A DNA stretch of 64,000 bases. It comes from M3007 sp040397785 (GTDB taxonomy: Bacteria > Bacteroidota > Bacteroidia > Chitinophagales > Saprospiraceae). Each line of letters begins with the position of its first letter. Position 1 is the stretch's first letter. Both the position numbers and the translations under genes were made by a program. Below, in pieces: positions 16,637 through 24,963 of the stretch. The notes under the pieces were generated by a model. That model did no database searches, was not told where the DNA came from, and saw only the letters and a program-made list of their open reading frames with translations. The stretch covers positions 1 through 64,000 of the forward strand of contig JBBAVI010000016.1 in the NCBI GenBank assembly GCA_040397785.1. Direction: 5' to 3'.

Positions 16637-17328
16637 GCCTGTTGGGCGTTGTTGGCAATAAACACGCAAAAATCTTCCACGGTAAACATGGTTTTGCCTT
16701 GATAATGTTTTCTGACCTGTAAATGCTGTTGCAAGGCCTTTTCAATTTCAGGATCCTTGTCCAGAAAGGTTTGCAGGGTTTTGAGCACTTTGTAGTAACG
16801 GGCAATATCGTTTTGCTGCGGTATGTCGCGGGCACCTAAATATTCCAGGGCTTTTTGAAAAATCGCAAAATCGTACAGTGCATATGTTTCCGGGTATTGA
16901 AAAGCCAGGTAAATGGAAATCATGCGGAAATCATCGTGGTAATGGCTGTTTTCAATAGAGCCAATATGTGCCCTCCGGTAATCCCGCAACAACTCATCGC
17001 AGCCAAAAACAAACCGACCTATCCGACCTTCTACGCCGCGGGTTTCGTTGAACAAATCGTCAAACATTAATCGCACCGTCATCGGGTCTGTTTTCCAAAA
17101 CTCCATCATTACCCGCTTGGGTTGCCAATTGTCTACTTGCCAAAGTCTGCGGTTTTCGCTGTTGTGAAAACACTGATCAAACATAACCACCGGATCCGCC
17201 GCATCTATTTTCCAATTGGCCTGAAATACCTGGAGCGATTCCCATTTATAAAGTTGCGGATGGTAAGGAGTGTCTTTAAGCCAGGTCTTGTAATTGCCCA
17301 TGGCGGTTTGGATCTTAGCGAGTAACAT
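16633..17328 (-). CDS. Conserved-looking protein of unknown function
   Basis: 231 residues, soluble, rich in aromatic and charged residues, with segments such as NSENRRLWQVDNWQPKRVMM, DLFNETRGVEGRIGRF and HYHDDFRMISIYLAF. From memory these resemble the N-terminal region of some Bacteroidota McrB-like AAA proteins, but no ATPase domain is present and I would not assign a function. It ends tail to tail with the preceding exported-protein gene; the two stop codons overlap in one CTAG. Confidence 0.7.
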   Translation of the reverse strand: MLLAKIQTAMGNYKTWLKDTPYHPQLYKWESLQVFQANWKIDAADPVVMFDQCFHNSENRRLWQVDNWQPKRVMMEFWKTDPMTVRLMFDDLFNETRGVEGRIGRFVFGCDELLRDYRRAHIGSIENSHYHDDFRMISIYLAFQYPETYALYDFAIFQKALEYLGARDIPQQNDIARYYKVLKTLQTFLDKDPEIEKALQQHLQVRKHYQGKTMFTVEDFCVFIANNAQQA

Positions 17329-17370
17329 GTAAAACGATCGGAGTGAAAAGAGGGTGTTTGTAAAAAAAGG

Positions 17371-18411
17371 CTATTTCGTTTGCTGGAGTTGGCGGTGCAT
17401 CACATAAAACCAAAGCGGCGGCACCAGCGACATCAGCAAACTGGTTGGATAGCCAAAAGGCAATTGCGGACTTTTATCGAGGTGTCGCAAAACCTGGTAT
17501 TTGCGGGTTGCTTTAAAATGATGGTCACTGTGGCGGGTCAATTCGTACAAAAAGATACGGCCCAGTTCGTGGTTACTGTTCCAGGAATGTTCGGGTTGTA
17601 CGGGTTCGTAACGCCCAGATGCTAATTGTTTGCGTTGCAATCCATAATGTTCGAGATAATTAACCGTTTCGAGCAACAAAAAACCAACGGTAGCGACTGC
17701 AAACGCCCCAATGAAGGCATTTAAGTTGAGCAGTATCGCAACGGCTAACAAGTAGCACACTTGAAAAAACGTAAATTGGATCATTTCGTTTTGAATGCTC
17801 CAAAAAGTTGTGCCGTTTTTTTGCAAACGTTCTGCTTCTAATTTCCAGGCATTGCGGTAACTACTGGTTACAGAACGTATCCAAAACACGTACACCACTT
17901 CTCCTTTTTTGGCCGTAGCAGGATCCAAAGGAGTGGCTACATGTTTGTGATGCCCTCGATTATGTTCAATAAAAAAGTGCATGTACAAAGCAGGCAACAG
18001 CATCATTTTGGAAAGCAGTTGTTCGTTCCGATTTTGTCGGTGTCCAAGTTCGTGGGCTACATTGATGCCGCAGGTGCCTACCACCAAACCTACGCCCAGG
18101 GTAAGTCCGATGATTTCGCCCATGCTTAAGGTACCGGTAGATACTTGCATTAAATATACACCGACAAGGATATAAAGCAAAGGTGCATTTAGATAAAGCA
18201 GGATGTTAAAAAACCAGCGCTTGGATCTGTTATCTTCTTCCAAGGGCGGAATGTTCTGCGTAGAGGCAGGTGTCCATAATTCAAGGACCGGGAGAATGCC
18301 AAAAATGAGCAAAACGGTAGCCCAGGCCCACCCACCTTGCCAGTAGAGGCCTAAAGCAGTGGTAAAAGGCAAAATATAGGCAGATAAATACTTTAAATCC
18401 TTCATTTTCAA
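17371..18411 (-). CDS. alkB: Alkane 1-monooxygenase / AlkB-type integral-membrane di-iron hydroxylase
   Basis: A 346-residue membrane enzyme with several transmembrane segments. All expected histidine clusters are present: HELGHRQN (about 121), HNRGHHKHV (about 153), LEHYGLQR (about 250) and HSDHHFKATRKYQ (about 305); together they ligate the di-iron centre of AlkB-like hydroxylases. The enzyme inserts oxygen at the terminal carbon of alkanes or a related hydrophobic substrate, using electrons from a rubredoxin or ferredoxin. A flavin/2Fe-2S reductase gene is divergently transcribed from the same spacer. Somewhat shorter than Pseudomonas AlkB (about 400). Confidence 0.88.
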   Translation of the reverse strand: MKMKDLKYLSAYILPFTTALGLYWQGGWAWATVLLIFGILPVLELWTPASTQNIPPLEEDNRSKRWFFNILLYLNAPLLYILVGVYLMQVSTGTLSMGEIIGLTLGVGLVVGTCGINVAHELGHRQNRNEQLLSKMMLLPALYMHFFIEHNRGHHKHVATPLDPATAKKGEVVYVFWIRSVTSSYRNAWKLEAERLQKNGTTFWSIQNEMIQFTFFQVCYLLAVAILLNLNAFIGAFAVATVGFLLLETVNYLEHYGLQRKQLASGRYEPVQPEHSWNSNHELGRIFLYELTRHSDHHFKATRKYQVLRHLDKSPQLPFGYPTSLLMSLVPPLWFYVMHRQLQQTK

Positions 18412-18445
18412 CGGTTTAATAAAAAATTAGAAACTTTTGGTACTA

Positions 18446-18488
18446 CAAAAATATTCAAAAATCACGTTGTTGAAGCACTCTATTTTTG
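18446..18488. promoter_or_regulatory. Divergent promoter pair between alkB and the reductase gene
   Basis: TATTTTTG occurs on the minus strand at 18453-18446 (toward alkB) and on the plus strand at 18481-18488 (toward the reductase). The two elements are under 30 bases apart, so one regulator could control both genes. Confidence 0.5.
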
Positions 18489-18589
18489 TATCCTCAAATA
18501 AAGACCGTTTTGGCTGAACTGGAATGCTTTTTAGGGGTTTAGTGAGCAGTCTTTTTCAATTTCATGCTTTTTTGCAACACAGGATTATT

Positions 18590-19699
18590 ATGGATTTTTA
18601 CGCATTACCCATTCGCAAGATAACACCCGAAACCGTTGATGCGGTTACGATTGAGTTTGCTGTTCCCGAAGATTTAAAAGATCGCTTTGCCTACAAGCAA
18701 GGCCAATACATCACGCTCAAAGTGCTTTTGAATGGACAAGAATTGCGCCGTTCTTATTCGATGTCTTCGAGCCCGTTAGAAAATAAATTATCAGTTACCG
18801 TAAAAAAAGTAGCCGGTGGTAAAGTATCTGGTTATTTGCACGATAAACTAAAAGCGGGCGATACAATGGAGGTGGCTATACCGGAAGGTCGGTTCTTTTC
18901 AAAATTAGATCCTGAAAAACGGCGCACTTATTATATGTTTGGCGCGGGCAGTGGTATTACACCCTTGATGTCAATTATAAAAACTACACTGGAGTCCGAA
19001 CCGATGAGCGCCATCTTTTTATTGTATGGCAGCCGCAATGAAGAAAGTATTATTTTCAGAGAAGCCATTGATGGTCTGTCGGAGCGTTATACCGGACAGT
19101 TACACGTGGAACACGTATTGAGTCAGCCGAAAAAAGAAAGTGGTGGCGGTTTGTTTGGGATGTTTAAGAAATCGAGTTTCAATTGGCAGGGCAAAACCGG
19201 CCGGATTAATGTACAACTGGCCCAGCAATTTATGGAGGAAAATCCACCACATGGTCCGGAAGAAGATACCATCTACTTTATGTGTGGTCCTGGCGATATG
19301 GCTGATCTGGTAAAAGAAGCCTTGTTGCAACGAGGTGTCCAGGCCAAACAAATCCACACCGAACATTTCTTGAATGCCAACCACGTTCCGGGCGAGTTTG
19401 CTGATGCCCCGAATGCAGGCGGTGGCAAAAAAGTAGTGGTTCATTTAAAAGGGGAGCGTATTGAATTGCCGGTTCCGGATGGCGCGACCATCTTGGATGT
19501 ATTGGTTAAGGCAAAATTTGAACCACCTTATTCTTGTACCGCCGGGGCTTGTTCTACCTGTATGGCCAAGGTGATCAATGGCAAAGTAAAAATGGATGCC
19601 TGCTATGCTTTGGATGATGATGAGGTGAAAGCGGGGTATATCCTTACTTGTCAGGCACACCCTGATTCGAATGTGGTGGAACTTACTTATGATATGTAG
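18590..19699 (+). CDS. Ferredoxin reductase with C-terminal 2Fe-2S domain (PaaE-like)
   Basis: 369 residues from the ATG at 18590. An FAD-binding barrel (RRSYSMSSSP, about 50-60) and an NAD(P)-binding domain (MFGAGSGITPLMSII, about 115-130; FMCGPGDMADLV) are fused to a plant-type ferredoxin domain (CTAGACSTCMAK plus a later Cys, about 315-350). This layout matches PaaE and related hydroxylase reductases, which pass electrons from NADPH to an oxygenase. No paaABCD genes are present; the divergent alkB gene is the obvious candidate partner. An upstream in-frame ATG at 18524 adds 22 non-conserved residues. Confidence 0.88.
   Translation: MDFYALPIRKITPETVDAVTIEFAVPEDLKDRFAYKQGQYITLKVLLNGQELRRSYSMSSSPLENKLSVTVKKVAGGKVSGYLHDKLKAGDTMEVAIPEGRFFSKLDPEKRRTYYMFGAGSGITPLMSIIKTTLESEPMSAIFLLYGSRNEESIIFREAIDGLSERYTGQLHVEHVLSQPKKESGGGLFGMFKKSSFNWQGKTGRINVQLAQQFMEENPPHGPEEDTIYFMCGPGDMADLVKEALLQRGVQAKQIHTEHFLNANHVPGEFADAPNAGGGKKVVVHLKGERIELPVPDGATILDVLVKAKFEPPYSCTAGACSTCMAKVINGKVKMDACYALDDDEVKAGYILTCQAHPDSNVVELTYDM
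19098..19113. promoter_or_regulatory. parS-like site within the reductase gene
   Basis: AGTTACACGTGGAACA differs from TGTTnCACGTGnAACA only at the first base. Confidence 0.45.
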
Positions 19700-19724
19700 T
19701 GGGGAACCACAGAGTACTTTAGAC

Positions 19725-19787
19725 TGCTCAGATTTTCACAGATTTTTTTGTATTCGTTTTTATCAAAAATCTGTGAAAATCTGAGCA
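19725..19787. repeat. Perfect 23-bp inverted repeat
   Basis: Arms 19725-19747 and 19765-19787 are perfectly complementary, with a 17-base spacer. The arms contain CAGATTTTCACAGATTTTT and are of the 'AATCTGTGAAAATCTG' type scattered in Bacteroidota intergenic DNA. It may end reductase transcription, but it is too long and AT-rich for a simple terminator. Confidence 0.8.
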
Positions 19788-19879
19788 ATCTGTTGTATCC
19801 CCCTTGCGCCATACCTGGTTTTCCCCATAACTTTGTGTGACCACTTTTTTTAATCTACGTTTTTTAATCAGCACACTTC

Positions 19880-21967
19880 ATGCACTCCAGAGCCTATCCG
19901 TTTTTGCGGTTGTTGGTCCCTTTTGTGACCGGCATTACACTCGGCAATTATTTTGACACGCCGATCGATGGCTTAGATGCCATCTTGTTGTTAGGGACTA
20001 TTTTGATGATCCCGCTTGCCATCCGCACGTATCCTTATCGTTTTCGTTGGTTATTTGGCGCCTACCTTTCCTGTTGGCTAGTGGGCCTGGGTTATTTTAG
20101 GATGGTGGGCCAGGATGAAAGGCGGATGGTTGGGCATCTCGCCCAGGCCATTCCCGATGCTACTTTTTTTATCGGCACCGTGTACGATGCCCCACTTACT
20201 GGTGCACGTATAAAAGCGCCGGTCCGGGTGGAATGGATGGGAAGCGCGTCCGATTGTATGCAGCCGTGTACGGGCAATGTTTTGCTGTTTATCAAACCCG
20301 ATAGTTTGGCAATGACCTTGCATTATGGCGATCAGGTGCTCGTGCGGGCGGGTGTACGCACAACGGATCCGCCTGCCAACCCGCATGCGTTTGATTATCA
20401 GCGCTATTTACACTTTCAAAACATTCATTATCAAGCATTTGTGAAGAAGGACTCCTTTCAGGTGCTCTCTTCCGGACATGGTACCCTCCTTTGGCACATG
20501 GCTTTTGCTGCCCGCGATAATATGCTGCGGGTGCTGCGCGATTATTTTCCGCAACCCGACGAATATGCGGTTGCCTCGGCTTTGTTGTTGGGGTACAAAG
20601 AAGATTTGTCGGACGAAATTCGGGTCGCGTATGCAGAAACGGGTTCTATGCATGCGCTGGCGGTATCGGGTTCACACGTCGGTATGTTGTATGCGGGCTT
20701 GCTGGTACTCGTGCGTGTATTTCGGTTTCGGGGTAAAAAAGGGCGGTTACTGGAGTTGGGTTTGATCCTGCTGGTAATTTGGGCTTTTACTTTTATCACC
20801 GGTGCAACGGCTTCTGTACTGCGGGCTTCGGTTATGTTTAGCACTTATTTATTGGGAAAAGCCATATACCGAGAAGCCTCGGCCTGGAATGTGTTGGCTT
20901 TTTCGGCTTTTGGCTTGTTGGCCTACAACCCGTATTTGTTGTACGACGCAGGTTTTCAATTATCGTATGCTGCCGTTGCGGGCATGGTATTTTTTTACCC
21001 TAGGTTTTATCGTGTTTCACCCATCCTGCCGAAGTGGGCCGATGCTGCCTGGTCAGTATTGCTGGTGGGTTTTGCGGCCCAGTTAGGCACCCTGCCGCTA
21101 TCCTTATTTTACTTTCATCAGTTTCCGGTGTACTTCTGGCTTTCGGGGTGGATTGTCGTGTTGGGTGGCGCGATCTTTTTGTGGGGTGGTGCGATCTTGC
21201 TGGTGTTGGATATGGTGTGGACTTTTGGGGCGAAATACCTGGCATTGGGCTTGTATTATATGTTGTGGGGTATGAACCAATGCATTTTTGGGATACAAGC
21301 GTTGCCAGGCAGTGTAATCGCGGGCGTTTGGGTCAACATGCTGGAAGTTATTTTACTGTATGCCTGCATTGTATGTTTGGGTATTTGGATGGTGTATCGA
21401 AAAGGGCTTTGGATAAAAGTGTTACTGATATTGGGTATCTGGATTGGCCTCATTCGCCTGTCTCGTTCGGTGGAGCAGGAAAACCAGGCCCAACTCATCC
21501 TGTACAGCATAAACAAAGGAAGGCTTGTAGATTTTATGGACGGTAAAAACGGCTTTGCGCGCATGGACACTTTGGCACCAAAACAAATCCAGTTTGCGGC
21601 GCAGTCCCATCGTTGGGCATCGGGTTTGTTGCAGGTTCCGGCTGTTTTATTTCAAAAGGATACGATAATCGAACATGCGAATTTTGCCTATCGACCGCCT
21701 TTTGCTCAGTTTTTTGATAAACGCCTGTTTTGGTTGCAACCCGACTCCAAACTTCCGGGCGGCGTTTTTCCCATAGATATTTTAGTCGTGTCGGGCAAAC
21801 CCAAAACAGATTTGAAACAATGGGTTGCGCATTATCCTTGTCGACAAATTGTGCTCGATACCCGTATTGCACCCTGGCATTTGGAACCTTTAAAAAAACA
21901 ATGTCTTGAAATGGGTATTCCTTGTCATGCCATCGGCACTGCGGGCGCTTTCCACGTGAAACTTTAA
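19880..21967 (+). CDS. comEC: ComEC/Rec2 family DNA-uptake channel
   Basis: A 695-residue membrane protein. It has an N-terminal DUF4131-like part, a competence core with SMHALAVSGSHVGMLYAGL (about 255) and many hydrophobic helices. The C-terminal part (about 545-695) keeps the shape of the metallo-beta-lactamase-like region, but I see no HxHxDH metal site, so it is probably degenerate. The protein carries single-stranded DNA across the inner membrane during transformation. The ComEA-like gene follows after 30 bases. A weak parS-like sequence overlaps the last codons. Confidence 0.88.
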   Translation: MHSRAYPFLRLLVPFVTGITLGNYFDTPIDGLDAILLLGTILMIPLAIRTYPYRFRWLFGAYLSCWLVGLGYFRMVGQDERRMVGHLAQAIPDATFFIGTVYDAPLTGARIKAPVRVEWMGSASDCMQPCTGNVLLFIKPDSLAMTLHYGDQVLVRAGVRTTDPPANPHAFDYQRYLHFQNIHYQAFVKKDSFQVLSSGHGTLLWHMAFAARDNMLRVLRDYFPQPDEYAVASALLLGYKEDLSDEIRVAYAETGSMHALAVSGSHVGMLYAGLLVLVRVFRFRGKKGRLLELGLILLVIWAFTFITGATASVLRASVMFSTYLLGKAIYREASAWNVLAFSAFGLLAYNPYLLYDAGFQLSYAAVAGMVFFYPRFYRVSPILPKWADAAWSVLLVGFAAQLGTLPLSLFYFHQFPVYFWLSGWIVVLGGAIFLWGGAILLVLDMVWTFGAKYLALGLYYMLWGMNQCIFGIQALPGSVIAGVWVNMLEVILLYACIVCLGIWMVYRKGLWIKVLLILGIWIGLIRLSRSVEQENQAQLILYSINKGRLVDFMDGKNGFARMDTLAPKQIQFAAQSHRWASGLLQVPAVLFQKDTIIEHANFAYRPPFAQFFDKRLFWLQPDSKLPGGVFPIDILVVSGKPKTDLKQWVAHYPCRQIVLDTRIAPWHLEPLKKQCLEMGIPCHAIGTAGAFHVKL
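21948..21963. promoter_or_regulatory. Weak parS-like site at the end of comEC
   Basis: CTTTCCACGTGAAACT shares the CACGTGAAAC core with the ParB consensus; three outer bases differ. Confidence 0.3.
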
Positions 21968-21997
21968 TCTTCCTTTTTAATCATAAAAAACAAACAC

Positions 21998-22918
21998 ATG
22001 TTACGCGCATTCATCCAACACCTTCATTTTACCAAAACAGAACGCTTTGGCGCCTTGGGACTGGCCTTCATTTTTTGCCTGGTTTATATGGCCCCCGAAA
22101 TTTATCACCGCTACTTTTTGCAAGCCCGCAAAACAGATTTTAGTGCCTTTCAACGTTTTGTCGAGGCACATGCAGCCGATCTGGGCATAGAAACGGATAG
22201 TTTGCAGCCTGCCAAACAACCACCCGTTGTTTTTCCCTTTGACCCAAATACTGCCAGCGCCGAAGATTTTGAACGCCTCGGTTTATCCGAAAAAACAGCG
22301 CAATCCATTTTACATTACCGGGAAAAAGGCGGACAGTTTCGGAAGCCGGAAGATTTTCAAAAAATCTATACCCTTTCCATCAAAGACTTTGAAAGACTGG
22401 AGCCATATATCCGGATCAGTGCCAAGCAAGAAAAGTGGAAAGACCAAGATTATGCGGATGCGCCTCGGCCATCGCAATACTCCGGTGGCGGATATGAAAA
22501 AAAATATGCACCCCGTGGGCCTGTGGATATCAACCGATCGAGTGTGGAGGATTGGGTAAAATTGCCCATGATCGGCGAAAAACGCGCCCGGCAAATTATC
22601 AACTTTAGAGAATCGTTGGGTGGATTTTTAACCGTGGAACAGGTGCGGGAAGTATTCAACTTACCCGATAGTGTATACCAGATGATATTGCCCCATTTGG
22701 TACTGGAAACCAAAAACGTGCATAAACTCAACCTGAATTCGGCAACAATTGAAGACCTGAACCACCACCCCTATATTTCCGGCAAACAGGCCATGCTGAT
22801 CGTACGTTATCGCGAACAGCATGGCGCATTTGCCTCGGTGGAAGATTTAAAAAACATTATTGCCTTCAAAGATCAAGCTTGGCTGGAGCAAATCAGGCCC
22901 TATGTTGGAATTGAGTAA
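21998..22918 (+). CDS. Helix-hairpin-helix protein, ComEA-like
   Basis: 306 residues with one N-terminal membrane segment (about 17-35) and three helix-hairpin-helix units. The units are FDPNTASAEDFERLGLSEKT (about 75), VDINRSSVEDWVKLPMIGEK (about 175) and LNLNSATIEDLNHHPYISGK (about 245), each ending in a repeat of the 'F.S.EDL' type. ComEA is the membrane-tethered receptor that holds double-stranded DNA for ComEC; the usual form has one such unit. The gene lies 30 bases after comEC, so the two are probably co-transcribed. Confidence 0.87.
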   Translation: MLRAFIQHLHFTKTERFGALGLAFIFCLVYMAPEIYHRYFLQARKTDFSAFQRFVEAHAADLGIETDSLQPAKQPPVVFPFDPNTASAEDFERLGLSEKTAQSILHYREKGGQFRKPEDFQKIYTLSIKDFERLEPYIRISAKQEKWKDQDYADAPRPSQYSGGGYEKKYAPRGPVDINRSSVEDWVKLPMIGEKRARQIINFRESLGGFLTVEQVREVFNLPDSVYQMILPHLVLETKNVHKLNLNSATIEDLNHHPYISGKQAMLIVRYREQHGAFASVEDLKNIIAFKDQAWLEQIRPYVGIE

Positions 22919-22921
22919 CGG

Positions 22922-24868
22922 TTACTTCCGCAAAGAAGGTTCAATGGCATACGCTTGCTCAAACCAGGTTTGTGCTTTTTCCGGCTGACCCATATCGCGG
23001 TAAGCGGAACCCACATAAAATAACAAGGTGGCGTTGCGCGGTTCAAATTTCAAACCTTCCTGCCATTGTTCGATAGCGGCCGGGAATTGTTTTTTCATGG
23101 CCAAAATAGCGCCCAGATTTCGGCGGGCATCAATAAAGCGCGGATCGTACTGAATGGATTTTCGATACACTTCCTCGGCTTTATCAAACTGATTGCGCAT
23201 GAAATAAATGAAACCCAGGTTCGACAACACCTTGGCATCATTGGGTCGGTGTTTCAAGGAGGTTAGGTAATCGGTATAGGCCTGATCAAATTTATTGAGT
23301 CGGAAATAAGCCAAGCCCCGGCTGCCAAATGCGTCGTGGTATTCGGGGAAAAGTTCGATGGCCTTGTTGTACGAGCCAATGCCTTTGAGCACCCAGGTTG
23401 AATCGGTTACCACGCCGGTTTTTTCATCCATACCGGTTTTTACCTGTTCCAGTCCATTGTGGTAGTTAAGTTTGGCGCTGTTGGGCGATTGGATAATATC
23501 GGCGTTGTACAGGGAGGCGCTGTTTTCCCAGGCAGGGTTACGTACAAGCGTGCGCAAGGCGTATCCGGCAATAATCACAGCGGCAATGCCCCAAATAATA
23601 GCCCCTTTTCCATTTGGATTGAACAAGTTGTTATTTTCGTCAATTTTGAAAAAACGCGTGATGCCATACGCAATGGCCAGGGCAAAACCCAAAGAGGGCA
23701 TATACAACAAGCGTTCGCCGTAAGAAGTACCGATGACCAACAAAACGTTGCTAAACAACGAAAATGCGATGAGGTAAATCAGAATGGCGTACGACAAAAA
23801 GTGCTTTTTCTTCAAATTCAATACAGCCCAAACGAACATAGCGCCGTACAGGAAAAAACCAAGCAGGGCTTCCCAGTTATCAAAACCCACCGTACGCAAT
23901 TGCGGGAAACCGCGGTCGCTCACTAAGGAAATCGGGAAGATGAGCACCTTTAAGTATTCGAAGCACATCAAAAACGCCGAAGCAAAACGCGAAGCCGAGT
24001 TCGTGGCGGCTACGATAAAATTATCGAGGGGCGAGTAAATTTCATTGTATGATTGGGCCGCTAATACCTCATACCTGATCGATAAAAACAAAACTGCGGG
24101 AATGAGCATGAGCGCGCCGATTTTCACAATTTTGGAAAATGGTTTGTCGGTAAAAAACCAAATTGTCAGCGGGAAGATGGCCAAAAACGTAATAGCGCTT
24201 TCTTTGGAAAAGAGCGCTGCGGCGTAACATGCCATGGCTGTAACCAACCATCCAGCATTGTCTTTTTCGAAATGACGCCAAATAGCATACAATGCCAAAG
24301 AGGCAAACATGAGCGACATGATTTCATCGCGGCTTTTGATGTTGGCCACCACTTCACTGTGTACGGGCAAAGCCATAAAGACCAAAACAGCAATCGCTGT
24401 GAGTGCCACCGGATATTGCGCCAAAATGCGCCGCCAGGTAATCCAGAATACCCAACCGGAAATGCCATAATATACGGCGTTCATCATGTGGTGGAAACCT
24501 GGATTGTCGGGCGAGAGTTGCCATTCGAAGGCAAACATGGCGAGCGAAAGTGGGCGGTACAAGGAACCCGGACTGGCCCAGGCGCCGTAGCGGTATTCGG
24601 TAGAAAAAATGATGCCCAGGTTTTTTAGGCCACCTTTCACGACCCAGTTTTCCTTGATGGCCGAAAAATCGTCGAGACAAAAATCATAGCCAAAGGTGTT
24701 GGCGTATATAATAAATCCGAAGCCGGCGCAGATCAATCCGAACCACCAGGGACCAGGCAACTGGACAGATGGGGTGGAAGTGGTTTGGGTGTTGCGGTTG
24801 TTTTTTGTCTCCGGTTTTTTAGTGACCGGGCGGACAGGGGTGGGTTTTACGTTTTTCTTCTTTGACAT
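22922..24868 (-). CDS. Polytopic membrane protein with C-terminal TPRs (TMTC/GT-C-like)
   Basis: 648 residues. A basic N-terminal tail is followed by about ten hydrophobic helices (about 38-450) and at least four TPR units (about 480-640). The acidic CLDDFSAI motif in the first extracytoplasmic loop corresponds to the catalytic acidic pair of GT-C glycosyltransferases such as TMTC O-mannosyltransferases. It may transfer a sugar from a lipid carrier to exported proteins; substrate unknown. It ends 3 bases from the comEA-like stop on the opposite strand. Confidence 0.75.
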   Translation of the reverse strand: MSKKKNVKPTPVRPVTKKPETKNNRNTQTTSTPSVQLPGPWWFGLICAGFGFIIYANTFGYDFCLDDFSAIKENWVVKGGLKNLGIIFSTEYRYGAWASPGSLYRPLSLAMFAFEWQLSPDNPGFHHMMNAVYYGISGWVFWITWRRILAQYPVALTAIAVLVFMALPVHSEVVANIKSRDEIMSLMFASLALYAIWRHFEKDNAGWLVTAMACYAAALFSKESAITFLAIFPLTIWFFTDKPFSKIVKIGALMLIPAVLFLSIRYEVLAAQSYNEIYSPLDNFIVAATNSASRFASAFLMCFEYLKVLIFPISLVSDRGFPQLRTVGFDNWEALLGFFLYGAMFVWAVLNLKKKHFLSYAILIYLIAFSLFSNVLLVIGTSYGERLLYMPSLGFALAIAYGITRFFKIDENNNLFNPNGKGAIIWGIAAVIIAGYALRTLVRNPAWENSASLYNADIIQSPNSAKLNYHNGLEQVKTGMDEKTGVVTDSTWVLKGIGSYNKAIELFPEYHDAFGSRGLAYFRLNKFDQAYTDYLTSLKHRPNDAKVLSNLGFIYFMRNQFDKAEEVYRKSIQYDPRFIDARRNLGAILAMKKQFPAAIEQWQEGLKFEPRNATLLFYVGSAYRDMGQPEKAQTWFEQAYAIEPSLRK

Positions 24869-24901
24869 TTGCTCCCTTTTTGCAGGGTAAAAATAATACG
24901 A

Positions 24902-24935
24902 AGGGCGGATTTTTCGCTCATTCGAAAATCCGCCC
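24902..24935 (-). terminator. Terminator after the pnt operon
   Basis: GGGCGGATTTT/AAAATCCGCCC (24903-24913 with 24925-24935), an 11-bp stem followed on the minus strand by a T-rich stretch, between pntB and the TPR gene. Confidence 0.65.
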
Positions 24936-24963
24936 CCGGTAAATTTATTTTAAAAACACTGTT

